Both the position numbers and the translations under genes were made by a program. Below are positions 9,264 through 18,293 of a stretch of 64,000 nt of DNA, in pieces. This DNA is from Chloroflexota bacterium (GTDB lineage: Bacteria; Chloroflexota; Anaerolineae; Anaerolineales; Villigracilaceae). The notes under the pieces were generated by a model. The model worked only from the letters and a program-made list of their open reading frames with translations. It ran no database searches and was not told the DNA's origin. Numbering within the stretch: the first letter of the stretch is position 1; the number at the start of each line of letters is the position of its first letter. The stretch spans positions 62,001-126,000 of the forward strand of contig JACRPQ010000017.1 of NCBI GenBank assembly GCA_016223135.1, read 5' to 3'.

Positions 9264-9331
9264 GATGGGTCGTTTTCCTGAATGGCTTGCAGGTATTTTT
9301 TCAAAAATGCGAGGACTTCCCGCTCGGGCAT
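9260..9331 (-). CDS. Tiny coupled ORF between two glycosyltransferases
   Basis: A 23-codon ORF (begins MPEREVLAFLKKYLQ, ends ENDPS) with a strong ribosome site AGGAGG 4 nt before its ATG. The ribosome site overlaps the stop codon of the upstream glycosyltransferase. Its TGA overlaps the ATG of the downstream one (ATGA). The peptide is predicted amphipathic and helical. It may be a leader that couples translation, or a true micropeptide; conservation would decide. Confidence 0.55.
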   Translation of the reverse strand: MPEREVLAFLKKYLQAIQENDPS

Positions 9332-9339
9332 CTTGCCTC

Positions 9340-10347
9340 CTATTTCAACAGAATTTTGAGATATTGTTCGACCATTTGCTCCAGACCGAGGCGGCGCTCT
9401 GCCTCTGCCCGCGCCGCCTGCCTGAATTTCTCATTCTCCCGCAAAACTTCCTCCGCCGCCTCGGCAAGCGCGGGAATGTCGGGCGTTTCCAGTTTCCAGG
9501 GATTTGCGCCGTAAGGGACGAGCCGCCCGGCGCCGCCTTGCACGAGTTCAGAGAGCGAGCCGGTGTCGAACCCGATAACGGGCAATCCGCACGCCAGCGC
9601 TTCGATGACCGAATTGGGGCAGGGCGGGTTGACCTCGGCGGAGTACAACAAATGCGAGGAGCGCATCAGCCAGGGGATATGCTCGCGCTTGACTGCGCCG
9701 AGAAATTGAATGCGAAAGGCGGTTTGATTTTCCAGTCTGTTTTTCGTGCGCGAGTCCACCTGCCCGGCGATGTGCAATTCGATTTTGAATTTGCGCGAGA
9801 GCCGCGCTGCCAGTTCCACCGCCTGGAACAAGCCGGCGTTCAAACCGCCTGCCAGGCTCCCCTCCACAATCAACAGCCGATGGTGCATGGACGGACGTTC
9901 ATGCAAACCGTGCGGCGTGTACTGGGTCAAGTCAACGCCGTTGAGGATGACCGACGAGGGAACGCGCGCCGGGCGATACCATTCCTCCCACCAGCGGCGA
10001 ATGAATTGACTCTGATAAATCACCTCATCCGCCAAATGGGCGCGGATAAAAGAAAGATTCCAATTGCCGTAGATGGCGCGCAGGGTATAGCGCATCCCTG
10101 CCCAGCGGGCGCGATGCACCCAGTTGATTCCATCGAGGCGCTGCACGATTCGCCGTCCGCGAGAATGCGCTCTCCGCAGCGAAAACAGGCTGCGGGTCCC
10201 GGCAAGAACGAGGATGACATCCGAGGGTTCGGAAAGGTCGTAAGTTACATCCACGCCACGGGTGCGCAATCCGTTCTCGAATTTGAGCCGAAAAGACGCC
10301 ACACCCGCCAATCCATTGACACGCGGCACGATACAGATACGAGGCAT
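9340..10347 (-). CDS. GT1/GT4-family glycosyltransferase
   Basis: 335-residue GT-B glycosyltransferase starting at ATG 10347 (MPRICIVPRVNGLAG). It has a central SSVILNGVDLTQYTP block, an IELHIAGQ segment, and NSVIEALACGLPVIGFDTGS, the usual nucleotide-sugar binding region with E(x7) spacing. No ribosome site precedes the ATG, but a perfect TATAAT (10355-10360) lies 7 nt upstream, which suggests a leaderless mRNA. It is the first gene of the unit with the 23-codon ORF and the second glycosyltransferase. The substrate is unknown; the neighbours suggest surface polysaccharide assembly. Confidence 0.9.
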   Translation of the reverse strand: MPRICIVPRVNGLAGVASFRLKFENGLRTRGVDVTYDLSEPSDVILVLAGTRSLFSLRRAHSRGRRIVQRLDGINWVHRARWAGMRYTLRAIYGNWNLSFIRAHLADEVIYQSQFIRRWWEEWYRPARVPSSVILNGVDLTQYTPHGLHERPSMHHRLLIVEGSLAGGLNAGLFQAVELAARLSRKFKIELHIAGQVDSRTKNRLENQTAFRIQFLGAVKREHIPWLMRSSHLLYSAEVNPPCPNSVIEALACGLPVIGFDTGSLSELVQGGAGRLVPYGANPWKLETPDIPALAEAAEEVLRENEKFRQAARAEAERRLGLEQMVEQYLKILLK

Positions 10348-10354
10348 GGGGGGT

Positions 10355-10360
10355 ATTATA
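10355..10360 (-). promoter_or_regulatory. -10 box for leaderless glycosyltransferase mRNA
   Basis: TATAAT on the minus strand, 7 nt from the ATG at 10347. The transcript would start at or within a base or two of the start codon. No convincing -35 is seen. Confidence 0.55.
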
Positions 10361-10410
10361 GCCGTTTGTGCCACAGCAGACTCTGTGGTTAAATAGACGG
10401 GGAGGCGACG

Positions 10411-11814
10411 ATGACCCAACACGACCCGGACTTTGTGGCTTTTTTGAGAGAGTTTCCCACCTACCCCACCACCCACATCATTGACGACCTGCGCGCTGTG
10501 GAATATGCCCGCCTCGATTTGGGCGGTCATATCTACCTTGATTACACAGGCGGCGGGTTATATGCCGAGTCGCAGTTGCGCCGTCATCACCGCCTGCTGG
10601 CTGAGCATGTCTTCGGCAATCCCCATTCCGGCAACCCCACCTCGCAAGCCGCCACCCAACTGGTGGAACACACGCGCGAATACATCCTCAAATTCTTCAA
10701 TGCCGATCCTGATGAATACGTCGCCATCTTCACGCCGAATGCCAGCGGCGCGCTGAAGTTAATCGGCGAATCGTATCCCTTTGCCAACGGGCGGTACCTG
10801 TTGACCTTCGATAACCACAACTCAGTGAACGGCATCCGCGAATTTGCCCACGCGCGCGGCGGCACGGTGACCTATATCCCGGTCGCCCTGCCCGATATGC
10901 GCGTGGACGCTTCTCAACTGGACCGTGAACTTGCCCAGCCCTCCAAACGCGGACACAACCTCTTTGCCTATCCTGCCCAATCGAACTTCTCGTCTGTCAA
11001 GCATCCGCTGGCATGGATCGAAAAAGCGCACGCGCACGGCTGGGATGTGCTGCTCGACGCCGCCGCCTTCGTCCCTACCAGCCAACTCGACTTGAGCCGC
11101 GTCAAACCCGACTTCGTCCCCATCTCCTTCTATAAAATATTCGGCTATCCGACCGGCGTGGGGGCGCTGCTGGCGCGCAAGCCGGCTCTGCAAAAACTTC
11201 GCCGCCCCTGGTTTGCAGGCGGCACTATTACCGTCGCTTCGGTGCAGGGCGGCAAGTATTACCTCGCCGAGGGCGCCGCCGCCTTTGAAGACGGCACGCT
11301 CGACTATCTCAACATCCCCGCCATCGAAATCGGACTGAAACACATCGAGTCCATCGGCTACGATGTCATCAGCGAACGCGTCCACTGTCTGACCGGCTGG
11401 CTGTTGAAGAATCTAACTGAGATGAAGCACAGCAGCGGCGTGCCGTTGGTACGGGTCTATGGACCCACCCGCATGGAAGACAGAGGCGGAGCGGTAACGG
11501 TCAACTTCTATGACAAGGACGACAAGGCATTCGACCATCGTTTCATCGAAGAGCAGGCAAACAAGGTCAACATCTCTCTGCGGACGGGATGCTTCTGCAA
11601 TCCCGGCGCCGGCGAGGTGGCGCTTGGTATTTCGCGCGTCGAACTGGATGTCTGCTTCACTCAGCCCGGTCACGAAAGCCGCCTCACCATCGAAGATTTC
11701 CGTCACTGCATAGACGGCAAATCCAGCGGCGCAGTGCGGGTTTCCGTCGGCATGGTCACCAATTTCAAAGACGTGCAGGGTTTTCTGGCGTTTGCCAAAA
11801 GTTTATTGTCTTGA
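10411..11814 (+). CDS. Class V aminotransferase (cysteine-desulfurase/MOCOS-like fold)
   Basis: PLP enzyme of fold type I, 467 residues. IYLDYTGGGLY near residue 47 and GNPHSGNPTS near 70 match the class V N-terminus. LLDAAAFVPTS gives the PLP-contacting Asp, and SFYKIFGYPTGVGALL carries the Schiff-base lysine. The RTGCFCNPG segment near residue 390 resembles the MoCo sulfurase/SufS active-site cysteine region. It most resembles the N-terminal domain of molybdenum-cofactor sulfurase-like proteins, so sulfur transfer from cysteine is plausible. The start has a ribosome site (ggggagg). It is divergent from the glycosyltransferase unit. Confidence 0.88.
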   Translation: MTQHDPDFVAFLREFPTYPTTHIIDDLRAVEYARLDLGGHIYLDYTGGGLYAESQLRRHHRLLAEHVFGNPHSGNPTSQAATQLVEHTREYILKFFNADPDEYVAIFTPNASGALKLIGESYPFANGRYLLTFDNHNSVNGIREFAHARGGTVTYIPVALPDMRVDASQLDRELAQPSKRGHNLFAYPAQSNFSSVKHPLAWIEKAHAHGWDVLLDAAAFVPTSQLDLSRVKPDFVPISFYKIFGYPTGVGALLARKPALQKLRRPWFAGGTITVASVQGGKYYLAEGAAAFEDGTLDYLNIPAIEIGLKHIESIGYDVISERVHCLTGWLLKNLTEMKHSSGVPLVRVYGPTRMEDRGGAVTVNFYDKDDKAFDHRFIEEQANKVNISLRTGCFCNPGAGEVALGISRVELDVCFTQPGHESRLTIEDFRHCIDGKSSGAVRVSVGMVTNFKDVQGFLAFAKSLLS

Positions 11815-12099
11815 AGCCTGAGATACGGCTGACGATTTGGTTCCCAACAGAGCAATGCTGCTCCCCAGCCGCCGCAAGCCGGGCACGAGGTTGGCAAGGC
11901 TGTCATCCATGCGAATCAACCGCCAGACCGTCATCAGGGACAATTTCACCCCAAGTTTTTTTAACGCAATCAGAAAGTACCGCACAAAGGTTCCGTGCTG
12001 AACCGTGTCAGACCAGCCGAAGGCGGTCTTGAGCGGCGACACCCGCTGCCGGTCGAGCGGACGGCAGAACACAGTTGTATTTTGGTGCTTAAAAAGCAT
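11803..12099 (-). CDS. Hypothetical short protein, weakly supported
   Basis: 98 codons on the minus strand, overlapping the end of the aminotransferase gene by 12 bp. The protein is basic, without a recognised domain; it has two weakly hydrophobic stretches (FVRYFLIALKKLG and IALLGTK). A gagg lies only 1 nt before the ATG, too close for a good ribosome site. It occupies most of the 390-bp gap between the aminotransferase and the tRNA gene, where nothing else is seen apart from the tRNA promoter. Confidence 0.28.
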   Translation of the reverse strand: MLFKHQNTTVFCRPLDRQRVSPLKTAFGWSDTVQHGTFVRYFLIALKKLGVKLSLMTVWRLIRMDDSLANLVPGLRRLGSSIALLGTKSSAVSQASRQ

Positions 12100-12158
12100 A
12101 CCTCAGGAAGGTCCTTTTCGACTCCTTTTACCGACTTTATGAAAGCCATGACACCAGG

Positions 12159-12186
12159 TTGACAAAAACATCCTTTGGGATAAAAT
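12159..12186 (+). promoter_or_regulatory. Promoter of tRNA-Leu
   Basis: TTGACA (12159-12164), 16-bp spacer, TAAAAT (12181-12186): a near-consensus housekeeping sigma-70 promoter, with transcription expected about 12 nt before the mature tRNA. Confidence 0.85.
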
Positions 12187-12204
12187 TCAGTCCGCTACAC
12201 GATT

Positions 12205-12288
<84 letters not shown>

Positions 12289-12300
12289 CTGCGATACATC

Positions 12301-12334
12301 AAAAAAGACCCCTCATGCGGGTCTTTTTGTTTTC
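12301..12334 (+). terminator. Terminator after tRNA-Leu
   Basis: AAAAAGACCC/GGGTCTTTTT hairpin with a 7-nt loop followed by GTTTT. Confidence 0.92.
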
Positions 12335-12626
12335 CTGCACTTGGATATAGAGTCACAGAGCGTCCAGCGACGCCTTTCTTTCCAGAGAACTCTCCGCATT
12401 CCACGGTAGTGATTTTGCTCATGTATTGAGTGCGTGCGCCGGCCGCTGGAGGGCGTCTCTTGCGCGGCTATGAAACGCGCAGCAAACGCTCTCCAACATT
12501 GGCATATTGCTTACAGATGATGCGGGGATTTTAGCCAGTTCCTTCAGGAGTTAGCCCTGCTTGGGGCAAAAAGGCTGAAGCGAAGGTGGTATAATTAGAG
12601 CAAATTAGGCAAGTTCTTCTTTAATT
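12335..12626. other. Non-coding stretch before gyrA with a long hairpin
   Basis: No gene is seen. A two-part hairpin spans 12448-12494: GGAGGGCGT with ACGCTCTCC, inner TGCGCG with CGCGCA. A TATAAT at 12592-12597 is the likely gyrA -10 box; its -35 is weak. Confidence 0.5.
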
Positions 12627-12670
12627 AAGACGCGGAGTCGCGGAATCCCTCACACTTCCGTGTCTTTTTT
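12627..12670 (+). terminator. Terminator-like hairpin in the gyrA leader (possible attenuator)
   Basis: CGCGGAA/TTCCGTG, or alternatively AAGACGCGG/CCGTGTCTT, followed by six T residues, lies between the TATAAT at 12592 and the gyrA ATG at 12700. Either fold would end a transcript of about 70 nt before gyrA. Confidence 0.55.
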
Positions 12671-12699
12671 ATGCCAAATTCCCATTTCAGAGAGAAAAA

Positions 12700-15222
12700 A
12701 TGGCAGAAGAGACCACGCTCCAAACCGGAAACATCCAACAAGTTGACATTGACGCTCAAATGCGCGAGGCATACCTTGATTACGCCATGAGCGTTATCGT
12801 GGCGCGCGCCCTGCCCGACGCGCGCGATGGCTTGAAGCCCGTCCACCGCCGCATTTTGTACGCCATGCAGGAATTGGGGCTTCGTTCCAATACGGCTTAT
12901 AAGAAATCCGCCCGTATCGTAGGCGAAGTACTGGGCAAATACCACCCGCACGGCGACTCGGCGGTCTATGAAACCATGGCACGCATGGCGCAGGATTTTT
13001 CCATGCGCTATCCCCTTGTGGACGGACAAGGCAACTTTGGTTCAATTGACGGCGACGCTCCCGCCGCCATGCGCTACACCGAAGCCCGCCTCCACCGGCT
13101 GGCAGAAGAATTGCTGGCAGATTTAGACAAAGACACCGTGGACTTCGGTCCCAACTTTGACGATACGCTTCAAGAGCCGCTCGTCCTGCCGGCGCGCGTG
13201 CCTCACATGCTCCTCAACGGGACATCCGGCATTGCTGTGGGCATGGCAACCAACATCCCCCCGCACAATCTGCGCGAACTGACGGACGCTGTCATCTTTT
13301 TGATTGACAACTACGATCGCTTGGACGACATCGCCCTGGACGAATTGATGAAGCACATTCACGGACCGGATTTTCCCACCGGCGGCATCATCATCGGGCG
13401 GGAGGGTATCGAAGCCGCTTATGGCACAGGCAGGGGCAGGCTGGTGGTGCGCGGCATGGCACACATCGAAGAGGGCAAAGGCGGCAGGTATAACATCGTC
13501 ATTACGGAGATTCCTTATCAGGTCAACAAGGCGTCCCTCATCGAACGCATCGCCGAATTGGTGCGCGACGAGAAGATAGATCAAATCGCCGACCTGCGCG
13601 ACGAATCGGACCGCCGCGGCATGAGCATTGTCATCGAGCTCAAGCGCGGCGCACAGCCCAAGAAAGTCCTCAACCAACTCTACAAATACACCAATCTGCA
13701 AACCACTTTTGGCGTGCAAATGCTGGCGCTGGTGGATGGCGAGCCGCGCACCCTGCCTCTCAAACGCGCCCTGCAAATCTTCATCGAACACCGCCAGACG
13801 GTCATCGTCCGCCGCACGAACCACGATTTGGCAAAAGCGCGGGCGCGTCAGCACATTCTGGACGGCTTGCTTATCGCGCTGGCAAACCTCGATGCCGTCA
13901 TTCAGACCATCCGCCAATCACAGGATGCCGACGACGCCAAGACCAACCTGATAACCCGCTTCAAACTGACCGATGTGCAGGCGCAGGCAATCCTCGATAT
14001 GCAGTTGCGCCGTCTCGCCGCCCTCGAACGCTGGAAAATCGAAGAGGAACACAAACAGGTCACAGAACAAATTGCCTACTTTGAAGACCTGCTCGCCCAT
14101 CCCAAGAAAATCCTCGCGCTCATTCAAGACGACATGCGCGACCTTGCCGAGAAATACGGCGACGACCGCCGCACGCGCGTCGCTGCCGACGCCACCGATG
14201 AACTCAGCGAGGAGGACCTCGTCCCCGATGAGGCGGTTCTCATCAGCCTGACCGAGCGTGGGTACATCAAACGGGTGGCGGCGACCGCTTTCAGGTCCCA
14301 GAGCCGAGGCGGGCGCGGAGTGAAAGGTCATGAGACGAAGGAAGAGGATGAAGTCGTAGCGCTCATCCCCGCCCGCAGTCTCGATACGATGCTGTTCTTC
14401 TCGGATAAGGGCAAGGTCTATTCCGAGAAGGTGTATCAAATCCCCGATGCAGATCGAACCGCCAAGGGCATCCCGTTGGTGAACATCCTTGCACTGGAAC
14501 CCAACGAGCGCATCACCGCCGCCATCCCCGTTTCGGATTTTTCGGCGCACGGATACTGTATGCTGGCGACGGCGCGCGGCAAGGTCAAGCGCGTGTTGAT
14601 GGAAGAGTTCGCATCCGTCCGCCCCTCGGGCTTGATTGCCATGAACCTGGAGGAAGGCGACACCCTCGGCTGGGCGCGCCTCACCAGCGGCAACGACGAG
14701 GTGATCTTTGTAACGGAAAATGGTCAGGCGCTGCGCTTCCATGAGACCAAAGTCCGCGCGATGGGGCGGCAGGCGGCAGGCGTGCAGGCAATCAAACTGA
14801 GGAAGGACGATCTGGTCACCAGCATGGACGTGGTGGAGAAGGACGGCTCGCTTCTGGTCGTGACTTCGGGCGGATACGGCAAACAAACCCCGCTCAAGGA
14901 ATATACTCCCAAAGGGCGCGCCACCAGCGGCATTGCCACCATTGACCAGAAAGCATTGAAGGATATCGGCAAGATTGTGGCGGCGCGTGTGGTGCAACAG
15001 GATGACGACCTGACCATCATCACCGCCAACGGTCTCGCCATTCGCATCAAAAACAAGACCGTCAAGCAGGCGGGACGCGCCACACGGGGCGTACACCTCA
15101 TCAAGCCTCAACCGGGCGACAGCGTCGCCTCCGTTGCCCGCATCTCTGCCGATGACTTGAAAAAGGCAGGCGCTTCCATGATGGAAGAGGATAAGAACGA
15201 ACCTCAACCTGCCTTGATATAG
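12700..15222 (+). CDS. gyrA: DNA gyrase subunit A
   Basis: Type IIA topoisomerase subunit that breaks and rejoins DNA with GyrB to introduce negative supercoils; 840 residues, normal length. The winged-helix/tower domain has [20 protein letters not shown] at about 25-44. The quinolone-resistance region [15 protein letters not shown] has Ser at the position of E. coli S83 and Glu at D87. The catalytic Tyr is residue 126 (MRYTEARL). Six C-terminal beta-pinwheel blades begin near residue 505, with a GyrA box QSRGGRG that distinguishes it from ParC. It is transcribed alone behind a leader hairpin and ends in a strong terminator. gyrB is not in the window. Confidence 0.98.
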   Translation: MAEETTLQTGNIQQVDIDAQMREAYLDYAMSVIVARALPDARDGLKPVHRRILYAMQELGLRSNTAYKKSARIVGEVLGKYHPHGDSAVYETMARMAQDFSMRYPLVDGQGNFGSIDGDAPAAMRYTEARLHRLAEELLADLDKDTVDFGPNFDDTLQEPLVLPARVPHMLLNGTSGIAVGMATNIPPHNLRELTDAVIFLIDNYDRLDDIALDELMKHIHGPDFPTGGIIIGREGIEAAYGTGRGRLVVRGMAHIEEGKGGRYNIVITEIPYQVNKASLIERIAELVRDEKIDQIADLRDESDRRGMSIVIELKRGAQPKKVLNQLYKYTNLQTTFGVQMLALVDGEPRTLPLKRALQIFIEHRQTVIVRRTNHDLAKARARQHILDGLLIALANLDAVIQTIRQSQDADDAKTNLITRFKLTDVQAQAILDMQLRRLAALERWKIEEEHKQVTEQIAYFEDLLAHPKKILALIQDDMRDLAEKYGDDRRTRVAADATDELSEEDLVPDEAVLISLTERGYIKRVAATAFRSQSRGGRGVKGHETKEEDEVVALIPARSLDTMLFFSDKGKVYSEKVYQIPDADRTAKGIPLVNILALEPNERITAAIPVSDFSAHGYCMLATARGKVKRVLMEEFASVRPSGLIAMNLEEGDTLGWARLTSGNDEVIFVTENGQALRFHETKVRAMGRQAAGVQAIKLRKDDLVTSMDVVEKDGSLLVVTSGGYGKQTPLKEYTPKGRATSGIATIDQKALKDIGKIVAARVVQQDDDLTIITANGLAIRIKNKTVKQAGRATRGVHLIKPQPGDSVASVARISADDLKKAGASMMEEDKNEPQPALI

Positions 15223-15242
15223 GGAAAGGCGGAACATGAATT

Positions 15243-15275
15243 AACAAGGGCGCACTTGCGCCCTTGTTTTATTTC
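15243..15275 (+). terminator. gyrA terminator
   Basis: ACAAGGGCGCA/TGCGCCCTTGT hairpin followed by TTTATTT, 20 bp after the stop. Confidence 0.93.
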
Positions 15276-15364
15276 TGCACCTACTCTGTTTGCAACAAAG
15301 CATTCTGCAACTTCGCCCCAATGCTGACGTATGTAATTTTGAAACTCATCGAAAGGAATTCCTT

Positions 15365-15577
15365 ATGAACACTCCATACAAGCAACTGACCCGCAGTACA
15401 TCCAACCGCATGATCGCAGGCGTGTGCGCAGGCTTGGGTGAATATCTCGGCATTGACCCGACCATCGTCCGCCTGTTGACACTGCTGGCGTTCTTCACCG
15501 GTTTCGGTGGAATTGCGATCGTGTATCTGATCATGGCGCTGGTCGTCCCAGAACAGCCAACGACACAATCACAGTAA
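15365..15577 (+). CDS. PspC-domain membrane protein
   Basis: 70-residue PspC protein. LTRSTSNRMIAGVCAGLGEY then LGIDPTIVRLL is the diagnostic PspC block, followed by one membrane helix (LLAFFTGFGGIAIVYLIMAL) and a short polar tail. PspC proteins respond to envelope stress in the phage-shock system, but no pspA is nearby. The ATG at 15365 is preceded by AAAGGAA at good spacing, so the short form is preferred over longer frames. Confidence 0.9.
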   Translation: MNTPYKQLTRSTSNRMIAGVCAGLGEYLGIDPTIVRLLTLLAFFTGFGGIAIVYLIMALVVPEQPTTQSQ

Positions 15578-15580
15578 ACG

Positions 15581-15613
15581 AAAAGACGAGGGGGAGAAGC
15601 CTGGTCTTTTTTA
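15581..15613 (+). terminator. Terminator after PspC gene
   Basis: AAAAGACGAGG/CCTGGTCTTTT imperfect stem followed by a T-rich tract. Confidence 0.75.
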
Positions 15614-15648
15614 TATAGTCAAAATCCTACATGAAAGAACTTCAACTG

Positions 15649-16536
15649 TTATTTCACATTGCCTTCAAAAATCCAAGGTCCTCGAATTCCATATAGGTCT
15701 ATTATCATTTCGTTACTGCCTATTATAGACATGGCTTCCTCGAATGACATGTCTTCAGGTTTTTGTGTAATTTCAAAGCCACATACACCTCCACCATCTG
15801 ACGTGCCCGTTTTCATCTTTACCTTTATCCCGGTTTGTCCATTGTCCAATTTCTTTTGAATTTTCAAAAACGAAGCCTCAGAGCATTGCGCATTTTCATC
15901 AGGATATGCAACGATGCTGTCAATAGTAACCGTGAAATTAGATAGATCGAACTTTTGTGGAAGATTGTAGGTCATTGTAACGCAGCGTTGACCAATTCGC
16001 TGACTCGGATCGGCATCAATATAATAATCTTTCAATTCGCTGGCAGTTTCGCCTCGGAAATCCATAATTTGCTGTTTGGGCTTACCATCAATGAGTACCG
16101 GAGGGAAACGGATCTCAAGAAGTTCTCCTCCAGAGGGCGTAGCAGATAATCCCTGCTTATCGGTAACACTTGAAGCCCATATCATCCAGTCACCAGTATC
16201 AATTTGGTCAAAGCAAAAATCAATTGCCAGTTTACCATTAGCATCCAGCCGGTAATTTCCGGCGAAAAAATTGATTCCATTCGCTACTGAAATTACAAAC
16301 GAAGAATCGGGAATTTCACCACCTTGGAGAGGACTCAAAGCAGAAGCGTTGTCGGTGAGATCTTGTGCACCCAAGTTAGATTGTCCGATAATGCTTTCTG
16401 CCTGAACAATCGACCCAGTCCCCCAAGAACGCGCCAATATGCCTATCAACAAAACACTTATGAACGGTACAATAAGCACGCCCCAATTCTCAACAGATCG
16501 AAAAAGTCTTGCAGTTTGTTTTTTAGTTGATTTCAT
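15649..16536 (-). CDS. Membrane-anchored secreted protein of unknown function
   Basis: 295 residues with a basic N-terminus, one strong hydrophobic segment (about 19-35, VLIVPFISVLLIGILA) and a long soluble part presumed outside the cell. The middle contains an acidic, aromatic-rich domain with four cysteines spread through it; no family is recognised. The coding sequence is AT-richer than the neighbourhood, which suggests acquisition. GGAG lies 8 nt before the ATG. The gene follows a broken 62-codon frame (16570-16758) by 33 bp, in the same direction, and may have shared its transcript. Confidence 0.75.
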   Translation of the reverse strand: MKSTKKQTARLFRSVENWGVLIVPFISVLLIGILARSWGTGSIVQAESIIGQSNLGAQDLTDNASALSPLQGGEIPDSSFVISVANGINFFAGNYRLDANGKLAIDFCFDQIDTGDWMIWASSVTDKQGLSATPSGGELLEIRFPPVLIDGKPKQQIMDFRGETASELKDYYIDADPSQRIGQRCVTMTYNLPQKFDLSNFTVTIDSIVAYPDENAQCSEASFLKIQKKLDNGQTGIKVKMKTGTSDGGGVCGFEITQKPEDMSFEEAMSIIGSNEMIIDLYGIRGPWIFEGNVK

Positions 16537-16569
16537 TATTATCTCCAGTTATATAAACCTACAATCAGC

Positions 16570-16758
16570 CTACCACCATCCCGTACAATACCAACTATTA
16601 TTCATTGGAAGTGGCACTGAAATAGGTGATGTATTCATCGCTCCACAGGCTTGCGCGCTGTAAGTAGGGCCTAACATTTTTGTATAAACTGTCTCATTCG
16701 GAAATGTACCGCCAGAATACGAATAACCAAAAGGTGGAGAAAAATACCACTAATTCAT
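16570..16758 (-). pseudogene. Small ORF with in-frame amber at codon 3
   Basis: AAAGGA, a 7-nt gap, then ATG AAT TAG, after which the frame stays open for 59 more codons to TAG. The open part is aromatic and glycine-rich (begins WYFSPPFGYSYSGGTF, ends NNSWYCTGWW) and looks like real protein. Without suppression, translation would need an internal start (an ATG leaves about 36 codons). It could be a nonsense-mutated small secreted-peptide gene or a remnant. An 84-bp MITE lies 25 bp upstream and may have cut it from its promoter. Confidence 0.4.
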
Positions 16759-16783
16759 TTGAGCATCCTTTTTGAATTATTAT

Positions 16784-16867
16784 CTGATGTTACGCGGTAG
16801 CGCGAGATTTATCTCGCGTTTTCGGGCGACATAAATGTCGCCCTACGAAGAAATTGCGTAAGGTGAG
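16784..16867 (-). mobile_element. MITE family 1, copy A (84 bp)
   Basis: Inverted orientation relative to 38240-38323. It contains the nested palindromes GCGAGATTTATCTCGC and GGGCGACATAAATGTCGCCC, and ends CTGATGTTACGC and GCGTAAGGTGAG. It is flanked by TTATTAT (16777-16783) and TTACTAT (16868-16874), a 7-bp target duplication with one mismatch. Confidence 0.88.
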
Positions 16868-16921
16868 TTACTATTTTGCTTTTAGTGATCATGGTAAAGA
16901 TACTCAACTTAACCGAGTACT

Positions 16922-17575
16922 TCAATACGGAAAATCCCCCATATGCTCCTTTCCCCACAAAGCCGCCTCGGTCCGTGAAGTCACTTCGAGTTTTTGATAA
17001 ATCTTCTCAAAATGCTTATCGAGCGTCTTGATAGTAATGCCCAATCTCGAGGCAATGTCCCTGTTGTTTAGCCCTTCCGCCAGCAAGCGCAAAACCTGTC
17101 GTTCCCTTTCCGATAAACTACTCCACCTCTTCTCAACTTCCTCGCGCCATTTGTGCGCTCTCTTCTTCTGCCATTCATCATAAAGGCTTTCCCCCGAAGC
17201 CGCGCGGCGAATTGCCTCGATCAGCTGCTCGGCTCTCGCCTCTTTATCCAAAAAGCCAACCGCGCCAGCCTCCATCATACTGGCAAGGTACGCGTCACGA
17301 TCATGTGCGGTCAAGACCAATGTAATCGTTTCGGGATAATTTTCGCGCGCCCATTTTTCAAAGGCTGAAGGGGAGAAATTGGGCATTTTCAGATCGAGCA
17401 GAATAATATGGGGGCGCAGTTCATCAAGCAATCTTTCCGCTTCTTCTCCGCTCCCTGCTTCACCGATGACATAAATATCAGGCGTTTTTTCCAGCATGGC
17501 ACGAACTCCCGCCCGCAATGGCGGATGATCGTCCACGATCAATACGGAAATTTTCTTTTCAGGGTGTTTCAACAT
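16922..17575 (-). CDS. NarL/LuxR-family response regulator
   Basis: 217-residue two-component regulator. The receiver domain (about 9-125) has acidic pocket DD, phospho-acceptor Asp in ILLDLKMPN, and the conserved Thr and Lys (LVLTAHD, GFLDKE). The LuxR-type HTH (about 150-210) shows SLSERERQVLRLLAEGLNNRDIA and KTLDKHFEKIYQKL. No histidine kinase is adjacent, so it is an orphan here. Its last codons (GDFPY) are duplicated as a fragment at 18456-18500. The ATG follows AGGAAG at good spacing. The target genes are unknown; the next minus-strand genes downstream are past a repeat. Confidence 0.93.
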   Translation of the reverse strand: MLKHPEKKISVLIVDDHPPLRAGVRAMLEKTPDIYVIGEAGSGEEAERLLDELRPHIILLDLKMPNFSPSAFEKWARENYPETITLVLTAHDRDAYLASMMEAGAVGFLDKEARAEQLIEAIRRAASGESLYDEWQKKRAHKWREEVEKRWSSLSERERQVLRLLAEGLNNRDIASRLGITIKTLDKHFEKIYQKLEVTSRTEAALWGKEHMGDFPY

Positions 17576-17764
17576 GGGTTGCTTCCTGCATTTTGTCTAT
17601 ACGTCATGGGGCAATTTTTACCTCCCCCAATGAATCTGTCAATCCAACTTCCCTACTTCGCCAGCGTCGGTGTACATACGCACCGAAGCAGATGCAATTG
17701 CGCTTTGCCATCTAAAGGGCTTTATCCAAACCAGCAAAAATGCATTACTGACCTGTGATGTAGA

Positions 17765-17799
17765 TCAAAAAAGACCAGGTGAGATGCCTGGTCTTTTTG
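17765..17799. terminator. Bidirectional terminator
   Basis: AAAAAAGACCAGG/CCTGGTCTTTTT with a 6-nt loop. It ends the lipoprotein gene at 17830 on the minus strand. The rest of 17576-17829 shows only a small palindrome (CGGTG/CACCG, about 17669-17686). Confidence 0.85.
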
Positions 17800-17829
17800 A
17801 TGTTGAACTCAAATATTTCTTCACGAACC

Positions 17830-18273
17830 TTATTTTTCGGGCAGGGAAATCTCCGTACAAGTGGAACCCCTTGAATGCACCACGCGTATTTGCCAATCTT
17901 TGAATGCAGAGAGAGTTTCATGACCACGCAGGTTTTCAGAATACTCAAAGACGCCTTTTTCATCTGCCGATCCGCTTACAACTGTTTCCACTGCCCGATC
18001 TTTCGTTTTTGAGCCGAATATTGCGTGAACAGTTTCGTTTGGAAGGAGTCCTGTTATTCGAATGTGAACCGAATCTTCAGATATTAGATCAACAGACAGT
18101 TCAACATCAGGAAGAAGCACACATGCGGGGACAGGTGTCTCTGTCATTGGTTCTAACACCTGAACTTCCACCAGCGGAGTCGCGGATGCAGGCGGAGTTT
18201 CCAGCGGCTGACATCCGAACAAAAGCAGCGCAGCGATACTACAAATTATTACTTTGGTGAAATTGATATTCAT
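17830..18273 (-). CDS. Small lipoprotein of unknown function
   Basis: 147 residues. The signal peptide ends in lipobox LLFGC (Cys at about 21), followed by a Pro/Thr-rich linker (about 22-50) and a compact beta-rich domain of about 95 residues with two cysteines (PACVLL near 50 and TCTEIS near the end) that could form a disulfide. It is predicted to be anchored outside the membrane. No family is recognised. It lies in the AT-richer block with the membrane protein at 15.6-16.5 kb. Confidence 0.78.
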   Translation of the reverse strand: MNINFTKVIICSIAALLLFGCQPLETPPASATPLVEVQVLEPMTETPVPACVLLPDVELSVDLISEDSVHIRITGLLPNETVHAIFGSKTKDRAVETVVSGSADEKGVFEYSENLRGHETLSAFKDWQIRVVHSRGSTCTEISLPEK

Positions 18274-18293
18274 CTGGATATCCTATATGAGAT

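Noticed and set aside
13918..15237. 439-codon minus-strand frame opposite gyrA
   Set aside because: Antisense shadow produced by GC-rich codon use of gyrA.
16750..16752. TAG read as pyrrolysine
   Set aside because: No pyl genes are in the window and a simple nonsense mutation explains the frame.
15649..18273. Prophage or genomic island
   Set aside because: AT-richer and repeat-rich, but no integrase, phage genes or attachment sites are visible; only local acquisition is suggested.
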